This document shows, in pieces, positions 25,637 to 36,989 of a stretch of 64,000 bases of DNA. The notes beneath the pieces are model-generated. The model did no database searches and had not been told where the DNA came from. It was given only the letters and a program-made list of their open reading frames with translations. Source of the stretch: Megalonaias nervosa (lineage: Eukaryota > Mollusca > Bivalvia > Unionida > Unionidae). The position numbers and the translations under genes are program-made. Each line of letters begins with the position of its first letter. Position 1 is the first letter of the stretch. The stretch is taken from assembly GCA_016617855.1 (NCBI GenBank), contig JAECUM010009704.1:32750-96749 (forward strand). Reading direction: 5' to 3'.

Positions 25637-26287
25637 GGTGGTGCTCACTAGTTATTATGTGCTTTTGAGAGAGAGATGTATGTAAGGTGAAGTTGTTTGC
25701 ATTTAAAGCATGCACAGTGGAGAGAATGTTGGCATACCTCTATGCTACTTTGATGTAATGTGGCTGACATTTCTTTGGATATTGTACTTTTGGAAATTGT
25801 AAATGATCTTGGCACACTGCTGACTAAAATGACTGCTCCCTTGTGCTCCAAAAATCAGCCTGAATTTGTCTAAAGTACACTATCCTTAGCTGCTATTAAA
25901 ATAGGGAAAATGAATTTTGCCAGACTAGACAATACCAGCTTCTGAAAGTGCAATGTATGAATTATCAAATATATAAAATGTAAAAAAAGTTATCAGCTCT
26001 TTTTTTGACAATTTACCTCTAAGTTCAGGAAGTGAAAATGACCAAGTGGAGCTAGCAGTTTTTTGAAAGGTGCACATCTGGAGTAAGGCCAAGCTGTATA
26101 CTCTATAACCCATATTACACCCATCAATCATACACCATAATAAAGTGAATTAAAGGTTCTTTGAACAATACCTAAGATATACAAGGTCTTTTTTAAATAC
26201 CCAGTATAACCAGTGAGGAAACCCAGGGAAATTCTTTTTCCTTAAAATTCTAACCCTATGCAAAATACGAAACTGTAGAGCGCCACC
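25637..26287. mobile_element. Non-autonomous DNA element with GGTGGC termini, copy 2
   Basis: 651 bp, direct orientation relative to copy 1, with only scattered substitutions. Left end GGTGGTGCTC, right end GAGCGCCACC. The 714 bp between the copies is AT-rich with no recognised feature. Target-site duplications were not identified with confidence. Confidence 0.75.
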
Positions 26288-26695
26288 ATAGCAGGAACAA
26301 CAGCATTAATCTGTAAGAGTTACTTTCTCTTTGTCTCTATGATGTGTAGACAGAGAGACATTTTTCATATCTCCATGATGGCTGGATTTGAAGGTAGCAG
26401 AGAGTAAGTCCTAATGTTAATAGGATAATTAGTTTTGGAGAAATATAATTTACTAAAAACTTTGCTTTTAATTGGATTGTGGCAGTTTTCATATGGGAAC
26501 AGTATCTGTGATTGGACCCCTTCAGATATGTTTCAACAAACATGTGATAAATAACTTTTAATGAATACAGATAAAACTTATGGTTATCTATCTTTATTGT
26601 CAGCACAGTGGCAGCATTTTTAGTATTATGACCATGGTACTGCATTTTATAAATTAGAAATGCATGCAACAGCAGAGACAGTACCACCAAATACT

Positions 26696-26919
26696 GTTGT
26701 TGTTGTTGTGGGTTTAATGCCATTTTTAGGACAAGATAGACCATACATGGAGGCCATTATAACTGGTTGAGGAAGAACCTGGGAAAACCTCGGTAAGAAC
26801 CACTGACCTATGGGAAGCTACTGGCAAACTTTGTCACATACACACATTGGCCAAGCCCATAAGGACAGAGGTGAGATGGCAGTGATTGGAAAGGCGAGCA
26901 CTTGGTCAATCTGGCTCCC
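26696..26919 (-). mobile_element. SINE family B, minus strand
   Basis: On the reverse strand it reads CTGCCATCTCACCTCTGTC, TTGGCCAATGTG, AGCTTCCCAT, CCAGGTTCTTCCTCAACC, TCCATGTATGGTCTATCTTG and ends in (CAA)n, matching the SINE at 33392-33642. The tRNA-like B box has been lost. A duplicated CCACCAAATACTG / CCACCAAATATTG flanks it, the expected target-site duplication. Confidence 0.8.
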
Positions 26920-26921
26920 AC

Positions 26922-27230
26922 CAAATATTGAAAACTGCATGTAACAGCAGAGACATTACATCTGAATATTGAAAACTGCATGTAACAGCAGAGACATTAC
27001 ATCTGAATATTGAAAACTGCATGTAACAGCAGAGACATTACATCTGAATATTGAAAACTGCATGTAACAGCAGAGACATTACATCTGAATATTGAAAACT
27101 GCATGTAACAGCAGAGACATTACATCTGAATATTGAAAACTGCATGTAACAGCAGAGACATTACATCTGAATATTGAAAACTGCATGTAACAGCAGAGAC
27201 ATTACATCTGAATATTGAAAACTGCATGTC
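26922..27230. repeat. 41-bp tandem repeat, about 7.5 copies
   Basis: The unit starts GAAAACTGCATGTAACAGCA and continues GAGACATTACATCTGAATATT. It recurs every 41 bp from 26930 to 27217 with almost no differences between copies, indicating recent expansion or homogenisation. A lone diverged unit (ATGCATGCAACAGCAGAGAC) lies at about 26660, on the far side of SINE-B. Confidence 0.95.
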
Positions 27231-27837
27231 CACCATTGTTTAGCTTTACCAAGTTCAGTTGGTAAAATGCCTTTAATACATGTAGCTTTATAATCAGTGA
27301 AAAGCATTTTTCAGAAAACATCACTTTTTATTTTCTTCATTATGGTAGATGATCTAGAATGCAAGCACTTATCTGTTCAAATTAAACATTGTAAATATTA
27401 ATGAATGTTGTTGGTTTTGTTATGCACATCGTAAATCAGCTCGCAGTTTTTGCACATTTGCTTATTTTGAATGGCAGATTCATGCAAATACATGTCCCAG
27501 AGGAAGCTCTGATCACTATTTTCTTGTTGTTAAAGATTAGTTTGTCGCCATCATTTTCTTCTTATGCATTTTTGGAACTTACGTGAAAAATACAGCAGCA
27601 TATCACTTTGTTTGGTAGGCTTGAGATGCAAGAATTAAGATAAATGTTAGAAAGAAGAAAATTTTATCTTTAAATCGTTGCTGGCAATTATTTTCATTCC
27701 ACTATAATAAATCTTTCATTTTTCAGTTTTGATTTAATAAAAAGTAAATTGAAAATTTACAGTGCAATTAGCCATCAATGTAAGACAATCTCTCACAATT
27801 GTAGATGCTGTTATGATCACTGCTGCATATATGGATA

Positions 27838-27965
27838 GAATGTTAACTGAACATAGAATGCTAATTGAACATCGAATGTTAATTGAACATATTCTAATAT
27901 TAATTGAGCATGAAATGCTAATTAAGCATAGAGTGTTAATTGAGAATGAATGTTCATTGAGCATG
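27838..27965. repeat. 18-bp tandem repeat, about 7 copies
   Basis: The unit is GAATGCTAATTGAACATA with substitutions. Its length is a multiple of three, so it stays open in both directions; the short ORFs here are artefacts. Confidence 0.88.
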
Positions 27966-28191
27966 GAAACCAACATGTTATGACTCTTAATGCTTTAGAG
28001 TTTGATTAAACTAATTAGATAACTAATTAGATAACTGATATTTGGCTTTGGTATCTTTTTACATTGTACAGTAATCCAGTCATTACTGATGAACATTAAC
28101 TTATATCTATCACTTTAATAGGTCCATACTATATACTTGTATGATTTTATACTTTAGTTTAGCCATTTCATAAACTGTGACTTTATTTCAG

Positions 28192-28319
28192 GAGCCATTT
28201 ATAACACAAATGCACATTACGTCCTACCACGGGTGTTTGTCCTCACTGATGGAAGACCCACTAGTGATGCAGATGTACCAGGTCAGGTCATGAACCCAGA
28301 GGACCAGAATCTCCTGGTG
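28192..28319 (+). CDS. Gly-rich VWA-domain protein, exon 6: MIDAS TDG
   Basis: Acceptor ctttatttcag and donor GTG|gtaagt bound 128 bp coding RAIYNTNAHYVLPRVFVLTD followed by GRPTSDADVPGQ and more. VFVLTDGRPTSD is the classic VWA strand carrying the third MIDAS Asp (about residue 560). The exon enters at phase 1 and leaves at phase 0, after which the remaining introns are all phase 0. Confidence 0.88.
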
Positions 28320-28689
28320 GTAAGTCCCATACCAAAGTTTCTGCAGCTTGAAAAATCATTTGTTGCTCATCTGGAATAAACTCTCATTTATCATTTGGGT
28401 GTTACAGTACATTTGGGTGTGCATCCTTTAAATCACAAAGTTTTTACCAAAAGATTTAAAAAAATGGAGCATTGCAAAGATATTGGATTTTATGAAATTA
28501 TTCTTCAATTTTAAGAAATAAAAATTATGTGCAATTTACATACATGAAATAATAGTTCTTAAAGTTCATGTTAAAATGTGCAGAACCAGCTAAAATTTGA
28601 CCTGACCACTCCCTCACTCTAAGTTCCTTCATTATAGCACAGTTCCTCTTACAAGGTGAGTAGGGTCATAGATCTCTTTGTATTACTTC

Positions 28690-29000
28690 GGTAGAAAAAA
28701 TTTATTAATTGGTTGTAAAATTTATTAATTGGTAGTAAAATTCATTATTTTGTAGTAAATTTATATGCATTATGTACTTCATTATGAGGCAGTCTCTTAA
28801 TAAGCCAGTACATTTTGTGGCTCCCATGCATGACATTATAATGAGGAAATACTATATCATGTACTTCATTATGAGGCAGACTCTTAATAAGCCAGTAAAT
28901 TATGTGGCTCCCATGCATGACATTATAATAAGGAAATACTGTATCATGTACTTCATTACTCTATGGCTCCCATATACAGCCTTATGATGAGGGAATACTG
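28690..29000. repeat. Tandem repeat, 87-bp unit, about 2.5 copies (intron 6)
   Basis: Units begin ATGTACTTCATTATGAGGCA at 28772 and 28859, with a partial copy from about 28946. The unit includes CTCTTAATAAGCCAGTA, GTGGCTCCCATGCATGACAT and GGAAATACT. Before it, ATTTATTAATTGGTTGTAAA is repeated in short form. Confidence 0.85.
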
Positions 29001-29564
29001 TATCATGAACTGATTATGATGCACTTTCACTGTTATGCAGTACACTCCATGATTCCTGTAGAAAGCATTATAAAATGTAGAAGTACTGTATAATGCACTC
29101 AACTATACAGCAATTTCTCTGTAAGATTTAGATTTCTTTACTAAAGAATTGTTTAGCATAATTAATCCCAGACCATTGTAGACAAAATTAAATTTGGTGG
29201 GCATATTTGTATTTACATGTAGATACTCTTTTGAGATATTCAGGCCATTACAGCAGTGTTTAAATTTTTAACACATTTTTGAACATATTAGACTGATACT
29301 TTTTGGATGAAAACCTTGTGCGCATGATAAAGTAAAAATTACTTTAGATGGACCATTGTGCTTATTTGTGTCAGTGGACCATTGTGCTTATTTGTATTCA
29401 TATATAGATGACCTGATTAAATTTTTCATGCATTTTAAGCAATATTGCAGTTTTCAATAAAGTTTTGAATTTTTGTATTTAAACATTTTGGTCTGCAAGT
29501 CTTTATTAGGGGCAGACATTTTGTACAGACACCAATACAGTTAGGAAATCTGTTTGTATTTCAG

Positions 29565-29654
29565 ATGAAGAACACTACCACTGAGATTGCTCATATGGTT
29601 AATGAGCAAATGCTGGCCAGAATCACATGTGTGCCAATTGGAGAATGTGATGTG
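29565..29654 (+). CDS. Gly-rich VWA-domain protein, exon 7
   Basis: This 90-bp exon sits between acceptor tgtatttcag and donor GTG|gtaagc, phase 0 at both ends. It reads MKNTTTEIAHMVNEQMLARI then TCVPIGECDV: a helix followed by the strand RITCVPIGE, which fits the later alpha/beta repeat of a VWA domain. The open frame after the donor is intron. Confidence 0.85.
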
Positions 29655-29889
29655 GTAAGCAATGCAGCTGATTTTTTTGTAATACTTCTGTATCTTTCTT
29701 TTAATGAGATTTTATGTGTAGTTATCTATCAATCCTTTTTTACATCCAGTGTACATGTGAAGTAAAATAACTAAATTGGATCATGACCTCTATAATCAGC
29801 AAAATGTCTACAACATTGCAGTCATGTTCCCTCTACTTTGAAACAAAAAACATTGAACAGAAAAATTTACAAGCCTAACACCCCACTGT

Positions 29890-30071
29890 GGTAGTTTAGG
29901 AGTCGAGTTTGGTTTGCATGGTCTACATAAACTACCATATAATGTACTGGCAGGTCTGAGTCTCTGCATCTTGCTAGGTGTAATCAGCAGAACAGACAAG
30001 ATAGACCCTGATCTGCTAGAATGTTTTATAATGGCACATCAGGGTCTGTGTTGTTTTCAGTTGGACCTGAC
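29890..30071. mobile_element. TACCGT-type MITE interrupted by piggyBac
   Basis: The body carries the family segments GTCTACATAAAC, GGCAGGTCTGAGTCTCTGCA, GAACAGACAAGATAGACCCT, GATCTGCTAG and GGACCTGACTTAA. The expected right end (TGAGTATATAC...) is not here but directly after the piggyBac element at 36038. The MITE was therefore the target of the piggyBac insertion. The left end is decayed and its coordinate approximate. Confidence 0.7.
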
Positions 30072-30075
30072 TTAA

Positions 30076-30245
30076 CCCATTTTATCCTGAATACGACTAC
30101 AGGCATAATACCTCATTCTATCCTGAATATATCTGAGGTCATAGTATCCCATTTTATCCTGAATACGACTACAGGCATAATACCTCATTCTATCCTGAAT
30201 ACGCCTGTGGTCATAGTATCCCATTTTATCCTGAATACGACTGTG
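30076..30245. repeat. Subterminal 72-bp repeats of the piggyBac left end
   Basis: CCCATTTTATCCTGAATACG recurs at 30076, 30148 and 30220, exactly 72 bp apart, with CCTCATTCTATCCTGAATA as a half-unit between them. The terminal repeat sequence is thus present three times at this end. Such repeats could act as extra transposase binding sites (inference). Confidence 0.9.
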
Positions 30246-30418
30246 GTCTACTCTACTACGTATGTGTGTAGAGTCTCTAGAAACACGTGTTATACATCAC
30301 AAATATTTGTGTACTTCTTCACCAACACAGGAAATGGTTAAAGCACGCATGTGCAGTGAAATTTTAAAAAGAAAAGTGGTTGGAAAAGAAATTGTTTGCT
30401 TGAAAATCAATCAATAAA

Positions 30419-32157
30419 ATGATGGCCGACAACTCAGATGTAAACATGGATGTTGATAGTGAGGGTAGCAACATTGAAGTTGACGATTTGGATGATTCTG
30501 ATGATAATATTGACTTAAATGATGGGTTAGAATTGAATCAAGTTGATGAAAGAGCAGGGCTTCAAGCATGTTTCGACAGTAATTTGGAGAATGAAGCTGA
30601 CTTTGAAGGCTTTCAAGAGGAATGGGTCCAGGATGATTTTTCACCTCAGTTGCAGCCACAATTTAAATTGATAGAAGGGGCAACAGTTCAACACCCAGAA
30701 GAAGCCAATGCACAACATTACTTTGAGTTACTTTGGGATGATTTAATCTGGAAAAAACTTGTTGATGAAACAAACTGTTACACTGAACAGGAGCGTAGAA
30801 AAAATTCCCCCCAACCAAAGTCACCAAGATGGATGCCAGTTGATATTCCCACAATGAAGGCCTTTATAGGCTTATGTTTTGCCATGGGAATAATTCGTCT
30901 TTGATCAAGACATAATTATTGGCGACAAAATAAGTGTATATTTGTCACATCCTTCAATAAAAAAGTGTCTCATGACATTTAATCTGATTTGGAGATACTT
31001 GCATCTCTATGACATCGAAGAACAAGCTGCAGAACCTCAGCCACAGGGAAGACCAGATAAATTAAAGAAAATTAGATGGTGCCTGGATTATTTAGACCAG
31101 AGATTTTCATCAAATTTCATAACCAAAACAAATGCAACTATTGATGAAAGCATGATAAAATTCAAAGGAAGACTCTCTTTTAGACAGTATCTCCCAGCAA
31201 AGCCAACAAAATGGGGGGTGAAACTATGGAATATGGCTGACAGTTAAACTTTCTTACATGCACAGATTCCAGGTATACACTGGCGAAGAAGATGGGCAAG
31301 AAAAGGGGCTCACTTACAGAGTGATTATGGATCTCTGCTCAGACATGTTTGGAAAAAATCTGACAGTCTATTTTGACAACTTTTACACAAGCACAGATTT
31401 ATTGCGAGACTTGCATACTAGAGGGGTGATGGCCTGTGGAACGGTCCGTAGCAACAGGAAGGGGTTGCCAAAAGAGTCGCCAACAAAACAGCTGAAACTG
31501 AAGAAACATGAATACAGAGTCACACAGAAGGATGAACTTATATTTTGTGTTTGGCAAGATACAAAAGCTGTTTGTGTCTTGTCAAATTTTCATGACCCAT
31601 CATTATGTGGCTTTGTAAACAGATGTTCTGGTATGGCTGTTCAGCAACAGGTTGAAGTTCCCAAAATGCTATCAGATTACCAGCAAAACATGAAGGAAGT
31701 AGATCACTGTGATCAGATGGTTGGGTACTATCTTCATCACCGGTCAAAAAAATGGTGGCATCAAATTTTCTTTTACCTAATGGAAACTTTGGTGTACAAT
31801 GCGTATGTGATTGCACGGGACACAAATCCAGAGAAAGTCAAAAGTTTGTGGCCAACATTTCAGAGCTATCTGGAGGACTTAGTTGCATCTCTGGTTGGTG
31901 ACACTAGAGCTGGAAAGGCTGCAGCACTTGTTCCAGAGCCTACCAGAGTAACAGTGCAACATACCATTGAAAAAATGTTTGACAGAAAAAAATCCTGTCA
32001 TGAATGTTCACTGGCCACTTAACCTGGAGAGAGAAGAGGGGTGACAAAATTTGGTTGCAGGGAATGCAATGTCCCTGTTCATACCAAATGCCAGGGAAAA
32101 CACATTACTAGGTGTATAAACGCTCAAAAGCTGATGTTTAGACAACAACTGATGTAG
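30419..32157 (+). pseudogene. piggyBac transposase, inactivated
   Basis: The reading frame starts at ATG 30419 (MMADNSDVNMDVDSEGSN), with the acidic N-terminal region common in piggyBac transposases. It has three parts: 30419-30904, about 30942-31247 and 31258-32022. All three catalytic Asp regions are visible: ATIDESMIKFKG (about 31140), VYFDNFYTS (about 31365) and EVDHCDQMVGYY (about 31700). The C-terminal Cys/His-rich zinc-binding region (SCHECS ... CRECNVPVHTKC) is cut by a stop at 32020-32022, and its second half runs on in the same frame to about 32157. Breaks: one frameshift between 30880 and 30940, another near 31243, and the stop at 32020. It is therefore a dead copy. It lies in intron 7 in the sense direction of the host gene. 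Confidence 0.92.
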
Positions 32158-32494
32158 AATTGGCAGTTTTAAAAATGAAGTACGTTTTTGCAATGTGATA
32201 TGATCATTTTTGTTCACCATTAAAGTAATATTGTTATTACTGACATAGTGATGATGTGGACTTCAAAATTTGGACAAAAATTGTACTGATTAATTACCTT
32301 TATCTTACTGAAAGATTTCTAGGATTAATTTGTGACAAGTTTTCATGAGAAACTGCACGCTGAAGTACATGTTCTAGAATGTGAAGTAAATTGTTCCATG
32401 TGTTTTTGTTGTCCAATTTTAGTAAAATTATTATAACTTTTGAACTAACAGTGATAGAAACTTCAAATTTAGACCAAAATACTAGAAATAGAAT

Positions 32495-35400
32495 TACCGT
32501 ATATACTCGCATATAAGCCGAATAATTTAGGAAAAGATAAAGGCCTGGAAGTGGGGGGGGGGTCGGCTTATCCGCAGGCCAATGTCTAAACTTGAGAGTT
32601 TTTAAGTCTTTTTGTTGACTACTGTATAGGCTGTAAATCTTGGGACACGAAAAAATGATTTTTTTTTCTGTGTGCTGAGACATACGCATGTAAAAAAAAA
32701 ATCATTTTCGGTGTCCTGACAGTTATTAAACTGTTATCAAGTACTATGATTGATTTTGTTATTATTCTGCATGTGCATATTTTCTGATTTCTCCAACATG
32801 AAATTAAATAAAGGTAAATACAGACTTCATAATTCGCGGGCTGGTTGAGTTTACCCGGGAGACAAGGCTGAACTATAATGTACAGTACTTACATGGTGTA
32901 AAGCGTGCATAGCGTCACTTTAATCCTTATTTATTTCCAAATATATTAGATGCAGATTTTGCTGTATTCATTGTTTCGTCCAAATTTCATTCTTCCGAAT
33001 GACATTTCAGCTAGTCCTTAATAGCTGTGCCATTTACATTGAATCATGCGCTCACGAGTTCCTCATTTTCAATGATATAAGCGATCTGCAAACTGAGGTA
33101 ATATTTATTTAATTGTACAAGGCACATAACCAGCATAACTTACATGTGGTAATAATAAAGGCCAAAATTCTCATTATAGATCAACTAAGATCATCATCAA
33201 TCTATGTTTTGTGTTTTGGCTGAACAACATAACTTTCCACACAATTTAAAGCTTGATATTTCGGCGTCTCCTTTATTGATATTTGGCGGATTTGTCTTTC
33301 ATTTTCCAACAGCAAAATTGGCCAGTTGATCTTTAAAATCCTGAAACTGGGTTGTGTTAAGAGGGAATTTTGACCGGCAACTGTACCAGTATAAGGGGCC
33401 CCGAGTGGCCGAGTGGTCTAAAGTGTTCACCGTTACGGATTTCTGCCATCTCACCTCTGTCTGCGTGGGTTCGAGTCTCGGGCTCGGCCAATGTGGTTAT
33501 GTAAGAAAGCTTGCCGGTAGCTTCTCGTGGGTTGGTGGTTCTTTCTGGGTTCTCCCGGGTTCTTCCTTCACCTTTAATGCTGGCTGCCATGTATAGTCTA
33601 TCTTGTGCTGAAAAATGGCGTTTAAAAAACCTATAACAACAAGTACCAGTACCCTGATGTGTAATTGCCTTTCATTCCATAATATTAGCACGATTACTGT
33701 AGTTCTGTAAAACGGGGTGTAAGGCATACATGTCAATTTTTCAAAAGCCAAGTAGGGAGACTGAATAAAAAAACATAGATTGGGACCAAAAATCGGGAGG
33801 CTTCTCGTGGCATTTTTAAAGCCTTGTTTTCACTAATATTGATCGATCTTCCGGGTCTAATGTGGGCGAAATTCGCAAAGAGCGCATGTTTTTTTTTCTC
33901 CCTGTGACGCGAGTTATTTTCCCCCAGGACGTGCCCTACTTTCATATTCTCATCAACTGTGGCCAAACTGCACAATAGCTAAATATTAGTCATAAATAAA
34001 CAAGCAAGAAAGCCAGCGCGACTAATTAAAAGTTAATCCTTATCGATGCAACTATTTTGTGAAAACGACTGGCCCTCCGTCATGATTCAAAGAAACCATG
34101 TGTTACACAAGCACCAGCAATTGATTGGCAAATAAAGGATTACCACTTTGGTGAACTAAAGGTACCTAACTAGGCATCCTCACGGTACCGTACATGTGGC
34201 AACTATTTTCCCCTCGTTATATATCCGAACTTATTCCCTTATTGTCAACTCGTAAAGCATGTAGTATTGTTCACTATAAAATGTATGTATTCTGAATTAG
34301 CTTTTAAGGTATCATATACTGCGTAGTATGTATTTTTATTCCTTCTTTTAATTTAACGATGGTAGTTAACGTTCGTATATATGGTATAAAAATGCCAGGT
34401 GCTCACTCGTGTAAGTTTCTTTGGTGGGAATGGAGCATTCACGGTGATCATTCTTGGGATTGAAGTTTTTGCCGACAATTATATTGTTGTGGTTTATTTT
34501 TTGTTCTGGTTTATTTTCTGATTTTTGTATTGTTGTAGATGAACAAAAATCATAAATATACGTGAATAATGTTTAAACTTAACATCCTATTTATTGAAGA
34601 AGCGAATTCTTTCTAGTAAAGTAATTATTTCATCATGACAATATTCACAGGTGATACAACAGAACATGGCTTCCATGGAATACATATGACATATCTATGT
34701 AGGACTTTTGTTTTAGGAGACATGAAAATCGAAGAAATAATGTAATAGTCAGGAGTTCTGTGCAAAAATCGGAGATATTATGAAATTGGGAGGTAGACGT
34801 GGAGTGACCCCAAAATTCGGGAGTTTTTTTTTTCCCCCGGAGTGGGAGTTGACAGGTATGGTGTAAGGTCGCTTACATCAAAGCAAACTACAACTCAGAT
34901 TTTACGGTATTAGCATAATTTTCGAAGGATTATTTCTGAAACTTCATTTTTGTATTTTGGAGATATCATTAAAGTTTAGTGCATTGGTGCCCATGATTCG
35001 ACTCCAAGAGATGTACTTCATTCAGCAGAATGTACTTCATTCAGCGCGTGTTCAAAGCTACAATGCACATGCGGTGGTGCCATTATGTAAATACGTTCAG
35101 TATCCTAATTGCGAGTGTTGAATCAAAATGTGTTGTTGTTTGTCGTGTTTTCATACTGGGATCAAATTTTAATGAATTAGATATTTACAATTTCGAGGCA
35201 AAATAAAAACGTTATTGCTGGTGCACTGATATAAAATATCCAATGCTATAATGCATAAACAAATAATAATTGAGTCAAAAGGGAGAGGTAGTGTTACAGC
35301 AACTTGCGATTGCTCAATTCTTGTCATTGTTCGATCAAATTATGCACAAATCTAAATTAGGCAGAAACAATAAGAAAACAGAAAAGTAAATAAATTACTT

Positions 35401-35647
35401 TCAAACAAATTTAAACCATTTCTTTTTAATAATTATACATGCCAACCCCGAGATAAGTATACGTGTACTTTTTGTTAATATAAGTTTGCCTAAGTAAATG
35501 CATTTAGAACTTTCCGCGTGCATCTTATGATGTCTCGGAATTGTGGGTCGGCTTATACGCAGGTCATGCACTTTTTAGTGTTTATACCTGTTCAGTTTGC
35601 GGGGTCGGCTTATACGCGAATGGGCTTATACGCGAGTATATACGGTA
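32495..35647. mobile_element. 3.15-kb TACCGT-ended DNA element nested in piggyBac
   Basis: The left end TACCGTATATACTCGC, then ATATAAGCC, is mirrored at the right end by GGCTTATACGCGAGTATATA followed by CGGTA: about 25 bp of inverted repeat with one mismatch. Both ends also carry GGGTCGGCTTAT, CGCAGG subterminal copies. A TA duplication would fit if the element proper starts CCGTATATA. No transposase reading frame is left. Contains a SINE-B at 33392-33642. The rest (33650-35500) is AT-rich with no recognised feature. Confidence 0.78.
33392..33642 (+). mobile_element. SINE family B with target-site duplication
   Basis: The tRNA-like head has A box TGGCCGAGTGG and B box GGGTTCGAGTC spaced as in a class II (Leu/Ser-like) tRNA. 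It is followed by GGCTCGGCCAATGTGG, TCTGGGTTCTCCCGGG, GCTGCCATGTATAGTCTAT and an AACAACAA tail. A perfect 9-bp duplication, GTACCAGTA, lies at 33383-33391 and 33643-33651. This is the innermost insertion of the intron 7 stack. Confidence 0.92.
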
Positions 35648-36033
35648 TCTTTATTTTATTCACATACTGTTTGGAGCATTTCATTCATCTTCATGAACAA
35701 AAGATTCACTGAACATCATGGTAAGTTTTTTAATTTTTTAATTTTTTTTTTTCAAGTCATATTTCAAAATACAGTTGTGAGCATGTACATTGGTAAATGA
35801 TAACAAAACATGTATCACTGTGTTGCAAATTTTATTACCTTTACAGAGATACATAGTTTTATATACTTTAAAAAAGAAATAACAATGTTACAACATTTTT
35901 AGTAAACATGATGAAGGTCATCACAGTTTCTGCTGCTGCTGCTGTATGATGATCTGTTTTACCACAATGTATTTAGAATTGCTTCTCAGGAATCAGGCAC
36001 TGTAGTTGAAATTCGTAAACAGGATAAAATGGG

Positions 36034-36052
36034 TTAATGAGTATATACATAA
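36034..36052. other. Right-hand remainder of the interrupted MITE
   Basis: After the second TTAA the sequence TGAGTATATACATAAC matches the terminal TGAGTATATATGGTAA of the MITE copy at 6217-6436. It therefore completes the MITE whose body ends at 30071. Confidence 0.65.
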
Positions 36053-36188
36053 CCTGTAAGCATGTTTGAACTCCACTTCCATCATGTTTTTAAGACCATG
36101 TAAGTGTACACATGCCTCTCTTTTCAGTGTCACAAAAGCAGCAGAATCAAGTGTTTGTGTTTGACATTTCTAAGGATCAGTTTTAAAA

Positions 36189-36290
36189 TGATTCCATGTT
36201 ATAAGTCTTTGGTATGATTCAGCAGGGGTTTGAACCCATGACCTCTTGAATCCAAGGCAGATGCTCAAACCATTTAGTCCACCAGAGAGC
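36189..36290 (-). mobile_element. SINE family A head fragment, minus strand
   Basis: The reverse strand reads GCTCTCTGGTGGACTAAATG (A-box region), CATCTGCCTTGGATTCAAGA, GGTTCAAACCC (B box) and CATACCAAAGACTTATAA. This is the tRNA-like head and first 20 bp of the SINE-A body; the remainder is missing. Confidence 0.8.
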
Positions 36291-36449
36291 ATCAGTGGTT
36301 GAGGTTTTCTATGGTTTGTCACAACATGTGTTATTTTTTAGTAGACAACTGTTTACACATCTGAGTGCTTAATTTTGACATGAATGGATGTGAAACAAGA
36401 TTTGATAGAGACATTATGTAAAAGTCAAACAGACAAAAAATGCTCTCCT

Positions 36450-36935
36450 GAAAATCTTAGGATTATTCTTGGTCTTACAAAAGAATACATGTACTTAACA
36501 CATTAACATACACTTGTAAATAACTTTAAAAAATGACATTTTTCTCCTTTTTATTTTATTCAAAATTTTTGAAAAAGTTGGATTTGGCCCAAATATCTTT
36601 CACATCTCTTTCAGCCACCATAATGGCATACATGACACATGCCATTCATGTGATTCAAGATTCATAAATATAATTGTAAATTGTAATGGTTTAAATTAAT
36701 TTGTGACAAATGCAACTATTTTGTTAAGTATTTTAAAATTTTTTATGAAAAATAAAAAGATACTTAAAATATCATTAAATTCATACAAGATTATTTGGCA
36801 ATTTCCATACATTTCATACTGATGTCAACTGATGAAGTACAGTTAGAGTGAATAAGTACCATGTTATGTACGACCGGGAAAAATTTAATGTAAACCAGTA
36901 TGCCAGTAATAACACACACATCAGCTAAATAACAT
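36450..36935. repeat. Dispersed repeat of unknown type, copy 1
   Basis: It matches 61098-61515 in the same orientation. Shared blocks include TCTTACAAA, GAATACATGT, CTTAACA, AAATATCTTTCACA, ATTAATTTGTGACAAATGCA, ACTGATGAAGTAC-like and CCAGTATGCCAGTAATA-like sequence. No ORF or terminal repeat was identified. Confidence 0.65.
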
Positions 36936-36989
36936 ACTTGTGTTGCTATGCCATAAAATACTAATCCAAACCCAAACTAAATGAAAATA

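Larger units (their letters stand above)
30072..36037 (+). mobile_element. piggyBac element with TTAA target duplications
   Basis: TTAA at 30072-30075 and 36034-36037 flank perfect 14-bp terminal inverted repeats: CCCATTTTATCCTG at the left and CAGGATAAAATGGG at the right. TTAA duplication is diagnostic for the piggyBac superfamily. The interior holds a broken transposase (30419-32157). The 3' half is enlarged by a nested 3.15-kb element (32495-35647), so the original element was about 2.8 kb, normal for piggyBac. Confidence 0.93.

Noticed and set aside
24560..26131. Identical 68-codon antisense frames at 24560-24766 and 25925-26131
   Set aside because: Identity reflects the two young 651-bp element copies; the peptide has no features and the other frames are equally conserved.
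26337..26744. 135-codon antisense frame
   Set aside because: It runs into the SINE-B tail, whose (CAA)n gives the poly-Gln near its start; not a gene.
26922..27230. 41-bp regular repeats as a possible CRISPR-like array
   Set aside because: There are no unique spacers; units are directly head to tail, and the context is a eukaryotic intron.
27734..27983. Short frames open on both strands
   Set aside because: They arise from an 18-bp tandem repeat whose length is divisible by three.
30419..32157. Domesticated (host-used) piggyBac transposase
   Set aside because: Two frameshifts and a stop, together with intact element ends and TTAA duplications, show a dead insertion and not a conserved gene.
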